Shown in pieces: positions 60,244 to 64,000 of a stretch of DNA of 64,000 bases. Numbering within the stretch: the stretch's first letter is position 1; every line of letters begins with the position of its first letter. A program made the translations under genes and the position numbers. Below the pieces are notes generated by a model. The model searched no databases. It was not told the origin of the DNA and saw only the letters and a program-made list of their open reading frames with translations. Source of the DNA: Mesorhizobium sp. Root102 (GTDB taxonomy: Bacteria; Pseudomonadota; Alphaproteobacteria; Rhizobiales; Rhizobiaceae); NCBI RefSeq assembly GCF_001425625.1, contig NZ_LMCP01000023.1, positions 272,494 to 336,493 on the forward strand, in the 5' to 3' direction.

Positions 60244-61575
60244 ATGAATTTGACGGTGTTTGGAATTGGCTATGTCGGCCTCGTGCAGGCGGCGGTGCTT
60301 GCCGAAGTCGGGCACAATGTGGTGTGCGTCGACATCGACGCCGATAAGGTCGAGCGACTCAACCAGGGCCTGGTTCCCATCTTCGAACCCGGATTGGAAG
60401 ACCTTGTCAGGGAGAACCATGCCGCCGGCCGCATCAAGTTCACCACCGATGCCGCCGCTGCCGTCAGGCATGGCGAGATCCAGATGATCGCCGTCGGCAC
60501 GCCGCCCGGCGAGGACGGCTCGGCCGACCTCAAATATGTGCTGGCCGTCGCCGAGACCATCGGCCGCGAGATGGACCAACCCAAGATCGTCGTCGGCAAG
60601 TCGACGGTGCCGGTCGGCACCTGCGAAAAGGTGAAGGCCAGGATCGCCGAAACATTGAAGAAAAGAGGTCACGAGGACCTGGCCTTCGACGTCGCTTCCA
60701 ATCCGGAATTCCTCAAGGAAGGGTCCGCGGTCGCGGACTGCATGAAGCCGGACCGCATCATTGTCGGCACCGACAGCGAGGACACCGAGGCGGTGATGCG
60801 CGAGCTCTACGCGCCGTTCAACCGCAACCACGAGAAGATGATTGTGATGGATGTGCGCAGCGCCGAATTCACCAAATACGCAGCCAATTGCATGCTGGCG
60901 ACCAAGATCAGCTTCATGAACGAGATGGCCAATCTGGCCGAGCAGCTCGGCGCCGACATCGAGGAGGTCCGCAAGGGCATCGGCAGTGATCCGCGCATCG
61001 GCTACCATTTCATCTATCCGGGTCTTGGTTATGGCGGCTCGTGCTTCCCGAAGGACGTGCGTGCGCTGATCAAGACCGCCGAGGGCGTCAAGTTCGACGC
61101 CAAGTTGCTGCGCGCGGTCGAGGAGCGCAACAACGCACAGAAATCGGTTCTCTTCGACAAGGTCGACCGTTATTTCAAGGGCAATCTCAAAGGCAAGACC
61201 TTTGCGCTGTGGGGTCTGGCCTTCAAGCCCAACACCGACGACATGCGCGAGGCGCCGGCGCGTGTGCTGATGGAAGCGCTTTGGCAGGCCGGCGCCAATG
61301 TGCAGGCCTATGATCCCGAGGCGATGCAGGAATGCCAGGCCATCTACGGGCTGCGCGACGACCTGCTCCTGTGCGGCACCAAGGAGGCGGCCCTGCGCGG
61401 CGCCGATGCGCTGCTGATCGCCACCGAATGGAAGAGCTTTCGCGCGCCCGCCTTCGACGCAATGAAGGACGCGCTGACCACGCCGATCATCTTCGATGGC
61501 CGCAATCTTTATGACCCCAAGGTCATCGCCCGCCATGGCATCGAATATCACTCGATCGGCAGAATGGCGGCGTGA
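60244..61575 (+). CDS. UDP-glucose 6-dehydrogenase
   Basis: This 443-residue NAD-dependent enzyme makes UDP-glucuronate. Motifs are TVFGIGYVGLVQAAVLAE (Rossmann), KSTVPVGTCEKV, NPEFLKEGSAVADCMKPDRIIVG, and the catalytic Cys in GLGYGGSCFPKDVRAL. Its place among glycosyltransferases suggests the EPS contains glucuronic acid. Corresponds to RkpK/Ugd of rhizobia. Length and all conserved residues appear intact. Confidence 0.96.
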   Translation: MNLTVFGIGYVGLVQAAVLAEVGHNVVCVDIDADKVERLNQGLVPIFEPGLEDLVRENHAAGRIKFTTDAAAAVRHGEIQMIAVGTPPGEDGSADLKYVLAVAETIGREMDQPKIVVGKSTVPVGTCEKVKARIAETLKKRGHEDLAFDVASNPEFLKEGSAVADCMKPDRIIVGTDSEDTEAVMRELYAPFNRNHEKMIVMDVRSAEFTKYAANCMLATKISFMNEMANLAEQLGADIEEVRKGIGSDPRIGYHFIYPGLGYGGSCFPKDVRALIKTAEGVKFDAKLLRAVEERNNAQKSVLFDKVDRYFKGNLKGKTFALWGLAFKPNTDDMREAPARVLMEALWQAGANVQAYDPEAMQECQAIYGLRDDLLLCGTKEAALRGADALLIATEWKSFRAPAFDAMKDALTTPIIFDGRNLYDPKVIARHGIEYHSIGRMAA

Positions 61576-61619
61576 CGGCAAGGCGGGATAACAGGGCGGC
61601 GCAACAAGGAGCCAGGTCC

Positions 61620-62699
61620 ATGAAAGTTCTTTTTGCAGGTGGCAACGGCTATACGCCGCAATTCAGCGGCGGCGTTCAATCGAGCACCCACCATCTGGTC
61701 GAACAGCTGCGCGAGAACGGTCACGAGGCTTCCGTTCTGGCAGCACTGTTCGGCGATGGCATCTTCGGCTTCAAGGCGCGCGCCAAGATGAAGCTGCTTC
61801 GTCAGCGCGCGGTCATCGACAATTTTCCGGGCTATCCGGTGGTGCGGGCTTGGTTTCCCTGGGAAGCGGCCGGCTTCGCGGTCGAGAGGTTGAGTCCGGA
61901 TGTCGCGGTCGTGCAATGCCACAAGTCGGTGCCGATCGGCAGAGAGCTGCAGGCGCTCGGCGTGCCGCTGGTTGTCTATCTGAGAAATGTCGAATTCCAC
62001 GAACTGGCCGGTGACTTGCGCGAACTTCATTCGGCGGTCTACATCGCCAACTCCGATTTCACCGCACGCACTTACAAGGAAAAGTTCGGCATCGACTCAA
62101 CTGTGATCCCGCCGACCATCAATCCGGCGTTCTACAGCACGCAGACGACCGGTGAATTTGTCACGATGATCAATCCTTATGAGGAAAAAGGCTTCGATCT
62201 TGCGGTCCGCATCGCCGCGGCGTGCTCCGAAATCCCGTTCCTGTTCGTCGAAAGCTGGAAGCTTGACGACGATCATCGGGCCCGGATCGAGGAAACGATC
62301 GCGCCGTTAAAAAATGTCACACTGGAGAGCCGCACCAACGACATGAAGACTGTCTATGGTCGCACCAGGATTCTGCTTGCCCCCAGCAAGTGGGAAGAGG
62401 CCTGGGGCCGGGTGGCGTCGGAAGCGCATTGCAGCGGTATTCCAGTCGTTGGATCGCGGCGCGGTGGCTTGCCGGAAGCGATTGGCAATGGCGGCGTCGT
62501 GCTCGACTACGACGCGCCGCTCGCCGATTGGGTCGCGGCGGTCAGGCGGCTGTGGAGCGACAAGGCCGAGTACAAGCGGCTATCGGCGGCGGCATTTCAG
62601 TTTTCGGAGCGGTCGCAAATGAACCCGGACCGTCAATTTGCAACGTTCCTCGACGTTCTCGGCAACGCCAGGCGTGGCAGCCTGGAGCGTGCCGCCTAA
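61620..62699 (+). CDS. Family 4 glycosyltransferase
   Basis: This 359-residue GT-B enzyme has an N-terminal acceptor domain (VLFAGGNGYTPQFSGGVQSSTHHLVEQL) and a C-terminal nucleotide-sugar domain with TMINPYEEKGFDLAVRIA, LLAPSKWEEAWGRVASEAHCSGIPVVGSRRGGLPEAIG (E-x7-E type). Start 61620 has AAGGAG upstream; 44 bp separate it from the UDP-glucose dehydrogenase gene. It probably adds a sugar to the EPS repeat. Acceptor and donor are unknown. Confidence 0.9.
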   Translation: MKVLFAGGNGYTPQFSGGVQSSTHHLVEQLRENGHEASVLAALFGDGIFGFKARAKMKLLRQRAVIDNFPGYPVVRAWFPWEAAGFAVERLSPDVAVVQCHKSVPIGRELQALGVPLVVYLRNVEFHELAGDLRELHSAVYIANSDFTARTYKEKFGIDSTVIPPTINPAFYSTQTTGEFVTMINPYEEKGFDLAVRIAAACSEIPFLFVESWKLDDDHRARIEETIAPLKNVTLESRTNDMKTVYGRTRILLAPSKWEEAWGRVASEAHCSGIPVVGSRRGGLPEAIGNGGVVLDYDAPLADWVAAVRRLWSDKAEYKRLSAAAFQFSERSQMNPDRQFATFLDVLGNARRGSLERAA

Positions 62700-63068
62700 A
62701 AGGCGTCGCTTCGAGACGGATTCCATTGACGCGCTTACGCTGTGTTTGTGGATGTCGCGACCCTTGGGCGGCATGCCTCAGTTGGCTGCACGTGCCGGAA
62801 ATCTGGCTCCGCCGCACCAAAAATGTTGCAGTGCAACAAGACCTGTACTAACGTCCCCGCGGGTGGGCCAACAGCGGTAGAATTCCATGCTGCATGTCTT
62901 GTGCCTTGGGCACAATGTTTTCGGCCCGGCCGTCGCTGGACGCGCACCGGCTCCCGGCGCGGTCGACCTGCAGCCACCTTGCGAGGTTTCCGTGCCCCCT
63001 GTCCGCTCCCAAGGCGGGCGGTTCGCAACGGGCTGCTTGATCGGTATTCGCACGAGCATATCCTGCCG
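62700..63068. other. Intergenic region with the best EPS-type palindrome
   Basis: About 370 bp with no supported gene; several short frames have no motif or ribosome site. It contains the perfect palindrome at 62824-62838, about 230 bp upstream of the glycosyltransferase at 63069, which suggests a promoter here. Confidence 0.45.
62824..62838. promoter_or_regulatory. EPS-locus palindrome, copy 4 (perfect)
   Basis: TGTTGCAGTGCAACA is a perfect 15-bp palindrome preceded by CACCAAAAA, as copy 1 at 49006 is preceded by ACCAAAAAAA. The conserved A-tract next to the palindrome argues for a real regulator or sigma-factor context. Confidence 0.6.
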
Positions 63069-64000
63069 ATGAAGATTTGCTTCGTAGTCGACAAGTTTCC
63101 CTCATTGTCCGAGACTTTCGTTCTCGACCAGATAGCCGGGTGCCTTGAGCGCGGCATGGAAGTCGGCGTCGTCTGCAACGAGATGTCCTTCGGCAAGGAC
63201 AGCAATATCGACGACTCGCGCTGGCACGCGTTGCCGGGAAAGGTCGTATGCTGGTGGGGTGGCCTGGGCCGCTATCGCCCACTGCTCAGGAAGTGGTCTG
63301 GCAGGTTCTGGGATAAACTCTCCACCGCCATCGACATCGCCTATGCGCGAAAATTGCAGAATGCCGACGTGATCGTCGCTCATTTCGGCAACAACGGCAT
63401 GCGCGTGGCCCGTGCCATCAAGCGAGGCAGGATTTCCGCTCCCCTTATGACGATATTTCATGGCCGCGATGTCGGCGAGCCGCTGCATGACAATACGCTC
63501 GCGCGCTACAAAATTGTGTTCGAAAAGGGCGCTCTTCAACTGCCGGTGAATGCGTTTTTCCGAGATGCCTTGATCGAGGTTGGTGCACCGCCGACGCAGG
63601 TTATGGTTCACCATATGGGCGTGCGGCCGAGCGAGATCGATTTTCGGTGGCGTTCATGGGAGCAGGGCACGCTTTCTTTCATCTCGGTCTGCCGCCTGAC
63701 CGAAAAAAAGGGTATCGAATATGCGCTTCACGCGCTCGCCAGCCTGCCGCGGCGCAACTGGGTCTATTCGGTGATCGGCGGCGGAGAACTTCTCGAGGAG
63801 CTGAAGGGGATCGCCGCGAATCTCGGCATCGCCGACAGAGTGACTTTTCTTGGCCCCCGTCCGCACAGCGAAGTGAAGCAGCGCCTGCGCGATGCCCATG
63901 TCTTCCTGCTGCCTAGCGTCGCCGCACGCGACGGCGATCTGGAGGGCATTCCGGTTTCACTGATGGAGGCAATGGCTGCCGGCCTGGCGGTGGTCAGCAC
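63069..64000 (+). CDS. Family 4 glycosyltransferase, 3' end beyond the window
   Basis: An open frame runs from the ATG at 63069 to the window end (310 codons). It reads MKICFVVDKFPSLSETFVLDQ, then TIFHGRDVGEP, a second-domain start SFISVCRLTEKKGIEYALHAL, and the nucleotide-sugar motif EGIPVSLMEAMAAGLAVVST. These are features of WcaL/AmsK-type colanic/EPS glycosyltransferases. It is incomplete because the window stops inside the gene. The upstream EPS palindrome implies it belongs to the same regulon. Confidence 0.88.
   Translation, partial: MKICFVVDKFPSLSETFVLDQIAGCLERGMEVGVVCNEMSFGKDSNIDDSRWHALPGKVVCWWGGLGRYRPLLRKWSGRFWDKLSTAIDIAYARKLQNADVIVAHFGNNGMRVARAIKRGRISAPLMTIFHGRDVGEPLHDNTLARYKIVFEKGALQLPVNAFFRDALIEVGAPPTQVMVHHMGVRPSEIDFRWRSWEQGTLSFISVCRLTEKKGIEYALHALASLPRRNWVYSVIGGGELLEELKGIAANLGIADRVTFLGPRPHSEVKQRLRDAHVFLLPSVAARDGDLEGIPVSLMEAMAAGLAVVS

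Overview
The window reads as chromosome of an alphaproteobacterium of the order Hyphomicrobiales, most likely Mesorhizobium or a close relative. This is inferred from uniformly high GC, tight ATGA/GTGA-overlapping operons, many GntR/IclR/TetR-controlled catabolic modules, a four-subunit sarcosine oxidase, an acetone-carboxylase-type operon, and an exopolysaccharide (EPS) locus whose proteins match ExoQ, ExoF, ExoY, ExoX, ExoU and ExoK of rhizobial succinoglycan-type clusters. No rRNA, tRNA or CRISPR array was seen.

Layout. 1-1650: a remnant of an IS110-type transposase fused head-to-tail with a 5'-truncated DHDPS-family gene. 1.7-8.9 kb: a GntR regulator with its own operator, a small membrane protein, the soxBDAG operon and its TetR neighbour. 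9.1-13.0 kb: aldehyde dehydrogenase, DUF1349 protein, DHDPS-family protein and GntR regulator, resembling hydroxyproline catabolism (pyrroline-hydroxycarboxylate deaminase plus ketoglutarate-semialdehyde dehydrogenase). 13.0-17.4 kb: an operon of two multi-domain glycosyltransferases headed by an orphan primase-polymerase-fold protein. 17.5-20.4 kb: a Mer/Lpd-like flavoprotein disulfide reductase and a glycoamylase-domain protein. 20.5-37.4 kb: a large catabolic island (SDR, IclR, Dpp/Opp-type ABC importer, class III CoA transferase, aldehyde dehydrogenase, OtnK/OtnC-like kinase and aldolase, GntR, GSAM-like aminotransferase, substrate-binding protein, fused E1 dehydrogenase). Its promoters share two operator types, so it looks like one regulon for an unidentified substrate. 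37.6-38.2 kb: a ParDE toxin-antitoxin pair. 38.3-44.9 kb: a LuxR-type regulator divergent from an acetone carboxylase-like operon plus an SDR.

45.1-64.0 kb is an EPS locus: exoQ-like polymerase, exoF, exoY, exoX, ExoU-like GT2, exoK-like glucanase, UDP-glucose dehydrogenase and two GT4 enzymes, the last running off the end. Nested inside it, between exoX and the ExoU-like gene, is a complete and apparently undescribed lasso-peptide cluster (49848-55710, minus strand): precursor A (50 aa, 55558-55710), B1 (PqqD-like recognition element), B2 (transglutaminase-fold leader peptidase), C (asparagine-synthetase-like cyclase), an HPr-kinase-like tailoring enzyme and an ABC exporter, with a nucleotidyltransferase-fold gene divergent from it. 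The predicted core starts GGGG, offers Asp9 for a nine-residue Gly1-Asp9 ring, and ends in Ser, the residue that kinases of this type phosphorylate in paeninodin-class lasso peptides.

A palindrome of the form TGYTGC-RGY-GCARYA recurs in the EPS intergenic regions and also sits about 55 bp upstream of the lasso precursor, suggesting that lasso-peptide and EPS genes are under common control. All functional statements are from reading the sequence; no database search was run.
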